DNA of 64,000 nt. Source: Voacanga thouarsii. Taxonomy: Eukaryota; Streptophyta; Magnoliopsida; Gentianales; Apocynaceae. A model generated the notes under the pieces. It worked only from the letters and a program-made list of their open reading frames with translations, made no database searches and was not told the origin of the DNA. The DNA lies in NCBI GenBank assembly GCA_026120185.1, contig JANUWF010001101.1, positions 4,960,001-5,024,000 on the forward strand, in the 5' to 3' direction. Below, in pieces: positions 22,215 through 33,950 of this stretch. Within the stretch, counting starts at the first letter, position 1; each line of letters begins with the position of its first letter. Both the position numbers and the translations under genes were made by a program.

Positions 22215-25200
22215 CTAGGTAAGTCCATCGGTGCCCACCCCTATGGCGTCTAAGTGTCTCTTGAAGGCTCTCTCAGCCAAAGGCTTGGTGAATGGGTCTG
22301 CTAGATTATTTTATGAGGTAATATGCTCCACCACGACTTCCCGTCTCTGGATGAAATCCCGGATAAGGTGGTACTTCCTCTCGATGTGTTTCCCCTTCTT
22401 GTGGTTCCGAGGCTCCTTGGATTGCGATACTGCTCCAGTGTTGTCGCAATATATCACAACCGGCCTGTCCATATGTGGTACGACTCCAAGTTCTGAAAGG
22501 AACTTCCGGAGCCAAACTGCTTCCTTGGACGCTTCCGAAGTTGCCACATACTCAGCTTCCATGGTTGAGTCAGCAATACAAGATTGCTTGATACTCCTCC
22601 ATGAAATTGCTCATCCGGACAAGGTGAAGACATATCCACTGGTGGATTTTCTCTCATCCTTATCCACCTGGAAGTCTGAGTCTGTGTATCCTGTAGGAAC
22701 CAAATCATCAGCCCTGTAACCCAGCATATAATCTCTTGTTCCCTTGAGGTACTTGAGAATATGCTTTACAGCTTGCCAATGAACCTCCCCTGGGTTTGAC
22801 TGATATCTGCTAACTAAGCCCACGGCAAAGCAGATATCTGGCCTAGTACATAGCATGGCGTACATGAGACTTCCCACATCCGAAGCGTAGGGAATCCTAC
22901 TCATTCTGTCATTTTCTTCTTGAGACTTAGGACAGTCCTTCGAAGAAAATGACAACCCATGTCTGCAAGGGATTAGAGCTCCCTTGCATGAGTCCATGCT
23001 GTACTTGGCCAGCATCTTGTCAATGTATGTCGCTTGGGATAATCCTAACATTCTCTGCTTCCTATTTCTAAGAAGCCTAATCCCGAGAATGTAACTGGCT
23101 TCTCCCAAGTCCTTCATACTGAATTGACTAGACAGCCAAACCTTTGTAGATGACAATGTCCCTACATAATTTCCAATGAGTAGAATGTCATCCACATAGA
23201 GGACAAGAAAAACCACATTAATGCCTTCAAGTTTCCTGTACACGCATGGTTCATCTTCGTTTTGAATAAAACCATAAGACTTTACGGTCTCATCAAAACG
23301 AATGTTCCATGCTCTCGATGCCTGGTTAAGTCCATAAATGGACTTCTTAAGCTTGCAAACCATGTATTCCTAGCTTTCAGCAATGAAGCCTTCCGGCTGG
23401 GACATATAGATGTCTTCGCTAAGATGGCCATTCAAGAATACCGTATTGACATCCATTTGCCATATCTCGTAGTCATAGTGACAGGCGATGGCAAGGAGGA
23501 TGCGGATGGATTTAAGCATGGCTACCGGGGAAAAGGTTTCCTCATAGTCGATACCTTCTTTCTGAGTATACCCTTTCGCCACAAGCCTAGCTTTGAAGGT
23601 TTCCACCTTCCCATCTGCTCCTCTCTTCCTCTTGTATACCCACTTGCATCCAATGGGTTTTATCCCTTCAGGTGAAGCTACAAGATCCCAAACCTGATTG
23701 AGGTACATAGACTCAATCTCGGCTTTTATTGCTTCATGCCACAGATTTGCATCGGCATCAGCAATAGCCTCCTCGTATCTAGTGGGGTCTTGTTCCTGAT
23801 GGTTGGTGACCAGCTCAAAAGCTTCTCCAGTCCATCTATCCGGAACCCTAGACACCCTCCCACTACGACGAGGCTCCTTTTGCACAGGCTCTTGAGGCTG
23901 TGCCTCTTCTTGTTCCACTATCGGGTCAGAAGAAATTGATTCCGTAGATAACTTCTCCTGAAGTTCCAACCTCGTTGAACCTTTAGTAGAAGTACTTTGA
24001 TCATCTTCCAAGTATCTAGCATTGGTACTGACTGGTACCTTCTGCTCCTTAGGATGATAAAAGTAGCCTCCTTTTGTCCCTTTTGGATACCCAACAAAAT
24101 AGCATAATTCTGATCTTGGATCCAAATTGTCTCCCTTGATCAGTATATAAGCTGGACATCTCCAAATCCTGAGATGATTCAGACTTGGCTTACGCCCAGT
24201 CCACACCTCATAGGGAGTCCTAGGTACTGACTTGGAAGGCACCAAGTTCAGAATATATGCCGTTGTTTCCAAGGCATATCCCCAGAAGGATACTGGAAGA
24301 GTAGCAAGAGACATCATGCTTCGGACCATTTCCATCAACGTCCTGTTCCTTCTCTCAGCTACTCCGTTCTGCTGGAGGGTTCCCGGCGCAGAGAGCTGGG
24401 ATACTATCCCATGATATACCATGTAATCCTTGAATTCACTTCGGAGGTACTCTCCACCACGATCCGATCGTAATGTTTTGATTAATTTACCTGTCCGACG
24501 CTCCACTTCAGCCTTAAACTCTTTGAACTTGTCAAAAGAGTCAGACTTGCGTCTCATCAGGTAAATGTAACCATACCTCGTACAATCATCCATGAACGCG
24601 ATGAAGTACTCAAAACCTCCTCTAGCTGGTGTAGACAATGGACCGCACACATCAGTGTGAACAAGACTCAACACCTCCTTGGCTCTATCCGCCTTTGGTG
24701 TAAAAGACCTTTTGGTCATTTTTCCCATCAGGCAGGATTCACGCTGAGGCCAACTTTCCAATCTCAATGAGCCCAAATGCCCATCATGGATTAGCCTCTG
24801 AATCCTGGTAGAGTTAATATGACCCAACCTCATATGCCAAAGGTATGAATCATTGATATTGGTCTTTCTCTTCTTAGTTAAAGGTTCAGACTGAGCGTTA
24901 TTTGATTGTTTGTTAATAGGGTTTAAAAAGAACAAATTTCCATACATGTGCCCAGCACATAAAATTTCTCCATCTTTATTGATAGAAATACAAGAATGGA
25001 AAGATACAGAATATCCTTGATTAATAAGTTTTGCAACTGAAATCAAATTCTGACGAAAACCAGGTACATATAAAATGTCTTTTAAAACCACTATCTTATT
25101 ACAATAAAAAATGAGATCCAGCTCTCCCACTGCAAGGGCCCAGACTTGTGCTCTATTTCCCACTCGAAGCCCATGTTCGCCCTTCTTGAGTCTTCTTATC

Positions 25201-25280
25201 TTCCTAAACCCCTGCAAGGAGTTACAGATATGATCAGTGGCTCCTGAATCAACAATCCAAGTGGAAGTTGATCCTACCAT
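22215..25280 (-). pseudogene. pol: Copy B pol: protease, integrase, reverse transcriptase, RNase H
   Basis: Reading down the minus strand from 25280, the protease has WIVDSGATDHICNSLQG. The integrase has WHMRLGHINSTRI, HTDVCGPLSTPARGG, DDCTRYGYIYL and [12 protein letters not shown]. The reverse transcriptase has WKRKRG, QMDVNTVFLNGHL and [10 protein letters not shown] (near 23190-23160). RNase H has YTDSDF, EAEY, YCDNTG and ADPFTKPLAERA. The coding is nearly continuous, but in-frame stops occur at about 23365 and 22607, and another lies just before NNLADPF at about 22310. One integrase zinc cysteine appears changed to arginine (QRESC). This is the best-preserved pol in the window. Confidence 0.93.
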
Positions 25281-25291
25281 TGATATGGACT

Positions 25292-26078
25292 CTAGATAGT
25301 AAACATTACCTCGTGGGGTTTTTCTTGGCTCGAAGATCCGGACACTCTTTTTCTAGTGTCCATTCTTTCCACACTTGAAGCACTTGCCCTTTGGTTTGTC
25401 CTTGGGCTGGTTCTTGGTCGGGCCGTCGCATTCCCCTTTTTCCTCTTGAACTTTCCGGGCTTAGGCCCGGCTTCTTGAAGAAGAGGCCTTAGCAATCATG
25501 GCATTAGATCTGCGGCTTCATGACCTTCTCCACCATCCGGAGCTCCTTCATCGCCTCGGTTAAACTCATGTTCAACTTGTTCATGTTATAGTTTAACTTG
25601 AACCGAGTGAAAGAGCTTGGTAGAGATTCGAGAACCATGTCCACTTGGCTCTCGGGGTCAATGACAGCCCCTAAGATTTCTGCCTCCTCGAAAGCAGCAA
25701 TCATCTTGAGCATATGCTCTCGGACTGATGCTCCCTCAACCATCTTTGTGTTTACAATTGTTCGAAGAGCCTCCTGCCTTGCGGGCCGGCTCTTATCTGC
25801 GAACATAGTTGCCAATAATTGACTTATGTCATATGCAGAAGCCATGTGCTCGTGTTTTGACTGGAGCACATTAGACATGGAAGCTAACAAATGGCAACGT
25901 GCCATTTCATCTGCTTTCTTCCATGCCTTTTCAGCCTCTCGCTCTTCAGTGGTGGAACCATCCCCGATGACAGGGCAGGTTTCTTAAAGGACATACTTAT
26001 ACTCCTCAGCTGTGAGTATTATGTCCAGGTTCCTTTTCCAGTCCACATACTTTGGCCAATGGACTAAAAAAACCTCCC
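25292..26078 (-). pseudogene. gag: Copy B gag and nucleocapsid
   Basis: On the minus strand the frame KYVDWKRNLDIILTAEEY is followed by a stop near 25987. A long open stretch (MARCHLLASMSNVLQSKHEH to KVMKPQI, 25905-25504) covers the capsid. The nucleocapsid region (about 25400-25350) reads KCFKCGKNGH and then a stop where the family has W. A one-base loss just after it destroys the zinc knuckle. An upstream start methionine in the same frame is not obvious. Gag would coat the RNA. Here it is disabled at the start and at the RNA-binding end. Confidence 0.85.
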
Positions 26079-26258
26079 ACCATTTCTGAAAATCGAAAAT
26101 AAAAGAAAGAAATTAGCTTGTGAAAACAAAATAAAATTTGTGCACTGAAAATAATTTGGCTCTTAGGAAAACTGACATAGCTTCTTGGGAAGATTAACAG
26201 TTTCCTAAGTTAAGTGTATTAACCACCACAAATTAATTTCCCTTCTAGGTAATGGTCT

Positions 26259-26294
26259 AGAGAATAACTCCATCGTGGGATGGCCGTTTCCTCT
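26259..26294 (-). other. Leader hairpin 2 (copy B)
   Basis: On the minus strand the inner stem CCATC/GATGG closes loop CCAC. The outer segment AGAGGAA pairs with TTCTCT with one G-U. This matches A1 2715-2729 and C 32322-32357. Confidence 0.55.
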
Positions 26295-26317
26295 CATTTC
26301 CTATGGACATACCTCGC

Positions 26318-26352
26318 ACTATAACCTCCAACGTGGGCTGGCCGATCATAGT
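26318..26352 (-). other. Leader hairpin 1 (copy B)
   Basis: On the minus strand the outer stem is ACTATGA/TTATAGT with one G-U. The inner stem is CCAGC/GTTGG with one G-U and loop CCAC. It is equivalent to A1 2645-2680. Confidence 0.6.
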
Positions 26353-27892
26353 ACGTGCTCCGGGTTATTAATTACATCATTCCATTAGATCTAGATCCTC
26401 GTGGTATCCCCATCCTATACGGGTTCACTCCCAGGGTAACGCGAGAGGATCCACGATCTCTAATGAGGACCGTGATGGAAGCCGTGGGGCCGTTGGAACC
26501 TCTCTCCCACTTAGTCTTTTAAAATAAAGGTTTTCTGGAAAATATCCTTTTGAAATTTCTATTAAGTTTTTCCTTAACTCAAAAATAAAATATCTAAGTC
26601 CAATAAAATCTCTATGTCAAGGCTTATATCCTTTGAGAGATTTCCTCCGTGGACTAATTTTATTTAAGTTAAAACTTAATGATTTCAAAAATTTTCCAAT
26701 TAAAACTTTCTAGAGACTTTGGTCTCAAGTTTATTTGACAAAATAATTTTTCTAGTGCAAAATAAAACAAAATGGCTCTCCATTTTAATTTACAAAAATA
26801 TCTAAATCCAATATATTTTCTATGTCAAGGATTATATCCTTTGACAAAAAAAATTCAAGGATTAATTTTTGTACCAATTAAAATAACCATTTAGTTTTTG
26901 AAGAAAAAATATTTTTCTTGTCAAAAATGTTCCCAAAGACTTTGGTCTTTGAGAAAAGCACACATAGGTACATAAAAAAATAGCATGCTCAAAAACAGTA
27001 AACGTTTTCATACTTTTCTATTTTTTAAACCTAAGTGCCCAAATAATAGAATTAAACACATTAATTAATTAATTAATTATCTTGTTTAATCCTAAAATCC
27101 CTTACTAATATTTTTCATGCAAATATATTCCAAGAATATAAATATTGCAAAAATATTAACTTCGCCTGGTATGGGACCCAAAACGAAAAAGGAAAAAAAA
27201 TAAAAAAAAATGGCTGGCCCACTGCACCGGCCGCACAGGATCCGCGCCAGAATGGCCTGCGGTCCACCGCAGCCGCAGTGCACCGCACCGCACCAGATCA
27301 CTTACCGTGCGACCAACGGAGCTGATCCGCGCTCGCGACCCGCAACCAGTTGCCCTCTGCTACCGACCCGTGAAGGATCCACGCCTTTATTCGAATGGCA
27401 CGCCCGATCCGGTTTGCTGACCCGCGCGCGGAATTGAATTTCAATTTCAAATCTTGCAATTGAAAATGGCTTCAATTCCCCTCAATTTGGCTCGGCTTCG
27501 CGGCTCACAGACTGCAGCTCTCCTCACAGAAACATCGGCTCGGCTCGGCTCGACCGACGGCTTAGGAATAGTATCATCTTCTTCGTTTTTCACCCGTCCG
27601 CGCGCAAAATTGCAGAAACTCTTTTGCTTCATTTTTTTCAGCCTTCTTTGGCTTCTTTGGACATTTTTACTTACAAAAAACATCCAAACCAAAAAATACA
27701 ACCGCCTATACCCATTAAAATTGGGTCTACACGATTAAACCACAAAGCCAAAAAATATTACAGAAGGTCCTATGCTTCCACTGTGAAACTTACAAAACCT
27801 TCTATCCCATACCAAAACAGCGAAGGATCGTAGGTATAATCATCTTCTCCATTTTATTAACTACCATGCTCCCTATATTGATCAAAACCAGT

Positions 27893-27905
27893 GGCTCTGA
27901 TACCA
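27893..27905 (-). promoter_or_regulatory. Primer-binding site, copy B
   Basis: On the minus strand TGGTATCAGAGCC lies three bases after the LTR end. It is complementary to the 3' end of initiator methionine tRNA, the usual copia primer. Confidence 0.9.
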
Positions 27906-27908
27906 CAT

Positions 27909-29921
27909 TGAGGGAACGCAGAAACAGGGGAGCCATGGACAGAAAAAAAAATAGAGAGAAAAATTAAACACGAGCCTTAAAGGTTATGCGGAAGCGTGAG
28001 GAACATACCTTTGCGTTCCTTAACCCTCCTAGGTTGCGTAGGAACAGATTGAACGGCTGGAATCACCTCGCTTTGCACACTTGAAAGAGCTTCCGGTTGA
28101 ACACCCACTAGCCTTCGACTTCACCTTGTTTGCATTAACGCTTAGCTCTCCAGCTCTCGGGATATTCCTCAGCCTAACCTCTAGTTGGTGAACACAATGG
28201 GAAAGAGAAACGATCTCAATTCTCCTTGGTTCGCTCGCTATTGGTTAGCCAAGAACAAGGAGAAAACGAGATGAAGAAAAATGTGAGAGAGCAAGAGAGA
28301 GACGTGAATGCTTGAGGCTAGGGAAAGAATTAGGGTTTTTTCTTTTCAAAGAGTTGTTTATCTTTTTTTAGCCTAAACTAGGTCTCTCAATCTCTGATAA
28401 ACATATCCCCGGGATTTCAAAAAACCCGGATGTTATCCTGAGAAACAGTTTGGCCTAACCTTAAACTCCTCTTAACCGTATCTGGAAAAAAACCCTAAGG
28501 TCCAAGCTATTGGGCCAGATAAAGATTTATTATTTTTCTTGGACCCAAAAGGCCCAAAATAATAAATATTAATTATTTATTTCCTGGGCTTATATAAGTA
28601 ACCCAATAAATAATTATTGAGCCCAAATGAACCATAATAATTAATCTTTAATTATTTATTTCTTGGGCCTATATAAATAACCCAATAAATAATTAAACAT
28701 TAATTATTTCCCCTAGTTTAAGCTCAGGTTAATTTCTTAATTATTCATACTGGACCTAGGCCCTGAATAATTAATTAACCAAATAAACTAGATAATTAAT
28801 TTCTCTCAACTCCTATTTTATTTATTTATTTATTTTATTCCAGTCCAATAATAAATTAGACTTCCTGAATAAAATAAAATAAAATCCTCTTCAACTGAGA
28901 CCAATTCCTCAACCCAAAAATAGTTAAGACTTACGGGCTATCCCGAGGACCAAAAAGACACATCGCCTTGGCTGCTAAAATGACCAAAATACCCCTGCTA
29001 TATAAATAGCTGTATTTTGCATTTTAAATATTTCCTAATATCACCATAAGGAAATATTGACCCCAAGGACAATGCTGCATTCGCAAAGTCTCCGACCTAC
29101 AGGTGAAATGACTAAAATATCCCTCTACACATCGCCGTACATTTAGAGAGGAAGAAGTGTACTAACACCCCCCTAAATGACATCTACCATCCTTAGGCTT
29201 CTAGTCCAATGGTCCACGACTTCCTGGAATGTTTCCGCTTTCTAAGGGAGCTACCCTAAAGCAAACATCCAAGTCATGTTTCCCAGGGCCCTGGATAATT
29301 TAGACCATTCGGACAACCACAAGGGGCGATATAGTTTAGAAACTATCTTGTATAAGTCTGTCTTAACTAACTAGTCACACATACCCAACATGCAAGTATA
29401 TTGGCCCTACGATAGAACCTCAACTACAGCAAATCAAAGTATATGCTTCCAGCTTCGCTAGACCACCAACTCGTACTCAAGTCGTAGAGTACTAGTCCAC
29501 GCTGTAGCGGTAGTAGTCTAGGTTTCTAACATATAGTACTTTGAGAAACCACTACTATAGGTCCTGTTCTACGTATTCGAAATACGCTTAGGTCATGAAG
29601 TGAGTGGACTACCCACTGGCTAAAGGTAAGCCATTCCCCATTTGGAATTCATAACATAATAACCTAAACATGATGAGGTTCCCAGTCTCATCAATAGGTT
29701 AAGAACAAGTGTTTATGTGTTAAATAACCCGTGATCCATACCTTACTGTGAAAGACCACCATTCACATGGATCACTTATTTAAACACAATGGGTTGTTCC
29801 AAACGAAAATCGTGCACAAACAAAAAGTAAATTCACAAACAATTTCTGAAAATAAATTCTTTCATTAAAATATTCGATTTTACATCAAGAAACCTAGTCT
29901 AAGAGGGCATACAATCCAACA
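27909..29921 (-). repeat. LTR 2 of the A array (shared by B and C)
   Basis: It is about 2,013 bp, TGAGGGAACGC to CCAACA on the plus strand. In minus-strand order it is the 5' LTR of copy B and the 3' LTR of copy C. Both neighbours keep their proper junctions: the primer-binding site on the B side and the polypurine tract on the C side. Confidence 0.93.
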
Positions 29922-29943
29922 ATCTCCCACTTGCACTCTAAGA

Positions 29944-32105
29944 CTAGGTAAGTCCATCGGTGCCCACCCCTATGGCGTCTAAGTGTCTCTTGAAGGCTCT
30001 CTCAGCCAAAGGCTTGGTGAATGGGTCTGCTAGATTATTTTTTGAGGTAATATGCTCCACCACGACTTCCCGTCTCTGGATGAAATCCCGGATAAGGTGG
30101 TACTTCCTCTCGATGTGTTTCCCCTTCTTGTGGTTCCAAGGCTCCTTGGATTGCGATACTGCTCCAGTGTTGTCGCAATATATCACAACCGGCCTGTCCA
30201 TATGTGGTACGACTCCAAGTTCTGAAGGGAACTTCCGGAGCCAAACTGCTTCCTTGGACGCTTCCGAAGTTGCCACATACTCAGCTTCTATGGTTGAGTC
30301 AGCAATACAAGATTGCTTGATACTCCTCCAGACAAGGTGAAGACATATCCACTAGTGGATTTTCTCTCATCCTTATCCGCCTTGAAGTCTGAGTCTGTGT
30401 ATCCTGTAGGAACCAAATCATCAGCCCTGTAACCCAGCATATAATCTCTTGTTCCCTTGAGGTACTTGAGAATATGCTTTACAGCTTGCCAATGAACCTC
30501 CCCTGGGTTTGACTGATATCTGCTAACTAAGCCCACGGCAAATCAGATATCTGGCCTAGTACATAGCATGGCGTACATGAGACTTCCCACAGCCGAAGCG
30601 TAGGGAATCCTACTCATTCTGTCATTTTCTTCTTGAGACTTAGGACAGTCCTTCGAAGAAAATGACAACCCATGTCTGCAAGGGATTAGAGCTCCCTTGC
30701 ATGAGTCCATGCTGTACTTGGCCAGCATCTTGTCAATGTATGTCGCTTGGGATAATCCTAACATTCTCTACTTCCTATTTCTAAGAAGCCTAATCCCGAG
30801 AATGTAACTGGCTTCTCCCAAGTCTCATACTGAATTGACTAGACAGCCAAACATTTGTAGATGACAATGTCCCTACATAATTTTCAATGAGTAGAATGTC
30901 ATCCACATAGAGGACAAGAAAAACCACATTAATGCCTTCAAGTTTCATGTGCACGCATGGTTCATCTTCGTTTTGAATAAAACCATAAGACTTTACGGTC
31001 TCATCAAAACGAATGTTCCATGCTCTCGATGCCTGCTTAAGTCCATAAATGGACTTCTTAAGCTTGCAAACCATGTGTTCCTGGCCTTCAGCAATGAAGC
31101 CTTCCGGCTGGGACATATAGATGTCTTCGCTAAGATGGCCATTCAAGAATGCCGTATTGACATCCATTTGCCATATCTCGTAGTCATAGTGACAGGCGAT
31201 GGCAAGGAGGATACGGATGGATTTAGGCATAGCTACCGGGGAAAAGGTTTCCTCATAGTCGATACCTTCTTTCTGAGTATACCCTTTCGCCACAAGCCTA
31301 GCTTTGAAGGTTTCCACATTCCCATCTGCTCCTCTCTTCCTCTTGTATACCCACTTGCACCCAATGGGTTTTATCCCTTCAGGTGAAGCTACAAGATCCC
31401 AAACCTGATTGAGGTACATAGACTCAATCTCGGCTTTTATTGCTTCATGCCACAGATTTGCATCGGCATCAGCAATAGCCTCCTCGTATCTAGTGGGGTC
31501 TTGTTCCTGATGGTCGGTGACCAGCTCAAAAGCTTCTCCAGTCCATCTATCCGGAACCCTAGACACCCTCCCACTACGACGAGGCTCCATTTGCACAGGG
31601 TCTTGGGGCTGTGCCTCTTCTTGTTCGACTATCGGGTCAGAAGAAGTAGATTCCGTAGATAACTTCTCCTGAAGTTCCAACCTCGTTGAACCTTTAGTGG
31701 AAGTACTTTGATCATCTTCCAAGTATCTAGCATTGGTACTGACTAGTACCTTCTGCTCCTTAGGATGATAAAAGTAGCCTCCTTTTGTCCCTTTTGGATA
31801 CCCAACAAAATAGCATAATTCTGATCTTGGTTCCAACTTGTCTCCCTTGATCAGTACATAAGTTGGACATCCCCAAATCCTGAGATGATTCAGACTTGGC
31901 TTACGCCCAGTCCATATCTCATAGGGAGTCCTAGGTACTGACTTGGAAGGCACCAAGTTCAGAATATACGCCGCTGTTTCCAGGGCATATCCCCAAAAGG
32001 ATACTGGAAGAGTAACATGAGATATCATGCTTCGGACCATTTCCATCAACGTTCTGTTCCTTCTCTCAGCTACTCCGTTCTGCTGGGGGGTTCCCGGCGC
32101 AGAGA
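29944..32105 (-). pseudogene. pol: Copy C pol remnant: integrase end, reverse transcriptase, RNase H
   Basis: The long minus-strand frame 32049-30790 covers the end of the integrase ([21 protein letters not shown]) through the reverse transcriptase with [10 protein letters not shown]; the G of the usual GN is changed to E. A frameshift near 30820, a stop near 30540 and an 18-base deletion relative to B near 30330 precede RNase H (30276-29944). Integrase sequence starts abruptly at about 32105, where gag and the 5' half of pol are deleted. The remaining sequence is otherwise very close to copy B. Confidence 0.92.
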
Positions 32106-33934
32106 GAAGGAAGAACGGCCAATGGACTAAAAGAACCTCCCACCATTTCTGAAAATCGAAAATAAAAGAAAGAAATTAGCTTGTGAAAACAAAATAAAAT
32201 TTGTGTACTGAAAATAATTTGGCTCTTAGGAAAACTGGCATAGCTTCTTGGGAAGATTAACAGTTTTCTAAGCTAAGTGTATTAACCACCACGAATTAAT
32301 TTCCCTTCTAGGTAATGGTCTAGAGAATAACTCCATCGTGGGATGGCCGTTTCCTCTCATTTCCTATGGACATACCTCGCACTATAACCTCCAACGTGGG
32401 CTGGCCGATCATAGTACGTGCCCCGGGTTATTAATTACATCCTTCCATTAGATCTAGATCCTCGTGGTATCCCCATCCTATACGGGTTCACTCCCAGGGT
32501 GACGCGAGAGGATCCACGATCTCTAATGAGGACCGTGATGGAAGCCGTGGGGCCGTTGGAACCCCTCTCCCACTTAATCTTTTAAAATAAAGGTTTTCTG
32601 GAAAATATCATTTTGAAATTTCCATTAAGTTTTTCCTTAACTCAAAAATAAAATATCTAAGTCCAATAAAATATCTATGTCAAGGCTTATATCCTTTGAG
32701 AGATTTCCTCCGTGGACTAATTTTATTTAAGTTAAAACTTAATGATTTCAAAAATTTTCCAATTAAAACTTTCTAGAGACTTTGGTCTCAAGTTTATTAG
32801 ACAGAATAATTTTTCTAGTGCAAAATAAAACAAAATGGCTCTCCATTTTAATTTACAAAAATATCTAAATCCAATATATTTTCTATGTCAAGGATTAATT
32901 TTTGTACCAATTAAAATAACCATTTAGTTTTTGAAGAAAAAATATTTTTCTTGTCAAAAATGTTCCCAAAGACTTTGGTCTTTGAGAAAAGCACACATAG
33001 GTACATAAAAAAATACCATGCTCAAAAACAGTAAACGTTTTCATGCTTTTCTATTTTTTAAACCTAAGTGCCAAAATAATAGAATTAAACACTTTAATTA
33101 ATTAATTAATGATCTTGTTTAATCCTAAAATCCCTTACTAATATTTTTCATGCAAATATATTCCAAGAATATAAATATTGCAAAAATATTAACTTCGCCT
33201 GGTATGGGACCCAAAACGAAAAAGGAAAAAAAATAAAAAAAAAATAGCCAAAAAATGACTGGCGGTCCACTGCACCGGCCGCATAGAATCCGCGCCAGAA
33301 TAGCCTGCGGTCCGCCGCAGTGCACCGCGCCGCACCAGATCGCTTACCGCGCGACCTACGGAGCTGATCCGCGCTCGCGACCCTCAACCAGTTGCCCTCT
33401 GCTGCCGACCCGCGAAGGATCCGCGCCTTTATCCGAATGGCACGCCCGATCCGGTTTGCTGACCCGCGCGCGGAATTGAATTTCAATTTCAATTCTTGCA
33501 ATTGAAAATGGCTTCAATTCCCCTCAATTTGGCTCGGCTTCGCGGCTCACAGACTGCAGCTCTCCTCACAGAAACATCGGCTCGGCTCGGCTCGACTGGC
33601 AGCTTAGGAACAGTATCATCTTCTTCGTTTTTCACCCGTCCGCGCGCGAAATTGCAGAAACTCTTCTGCTTCATTTTTTTCAGCCTTCTTTGGCTTCTTT
33701 GGACATTTTTACTTACAAAAAACATCCAAACTAAAAAATACAACCGCCTATACCCATTAAAATTGGGTTTACACAATTAAACCACAAAGCCAAAAAATAT
33801 TACAGAGGGTCCTATGCTTCCACTGTGAAGCTTACAAAACCATCTATCCCATACCAAAACTGCGAAGGATCGTAGGTATAATCATCTTCTCCATTTTATT
33901 AACTACCATGCTCCCTATATTGATCAAAACCAGT
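32106..33934 (-). other. Copy C leader
   Basis: It is homologous throughout to the copy B leader, including the paired hairpins (32322-32357 and 32381-32415) and the CpG-rich patch near 33250-33660. The join to pol at about 32105 has roughly ten bases (AAGGAAGAAC) found in neither flank. It is not a gene. Confidence 0.75.
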
Positions 33935-33947
33935 GGCTCTGATACCA
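33935..33947 (-). promoter_or_regulatory. Primer-binding site, copy C
   Basis: TGGTATCAGAGCC on the minus strand, three bases from LTR 3. It is intact and identical to the copy B site. Confidence 0.9.
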
Positions 33948-33950
33948 CAT

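Larger units (their letters stand above)
26079..27892 (-). other. Copy B leader
   Basis: This is 1.8 kb of untranslated leader between the primer-binding site and gag. It has the paired hairpins (26259-26294 and 26318-26352) and a long AT-rich middle. A strongly GC-rich stretch near 27200-27620 is full of CpG (for example GATCCGCGCTCGCGACC). The open frames there on both strands show no family resemblance and differ between copies B and C, so I do not call genes. Confidence 0.7.

Noticed and set aside
27092..27833. Several overlapping open frames in the CpG-rich leader of copy B (and 33125-33780 in copy C)
   Set aside because: They occur on both strands because GC-rich DNA has few stops. Frames are not conserved between B and C, and no protein family is recognised.
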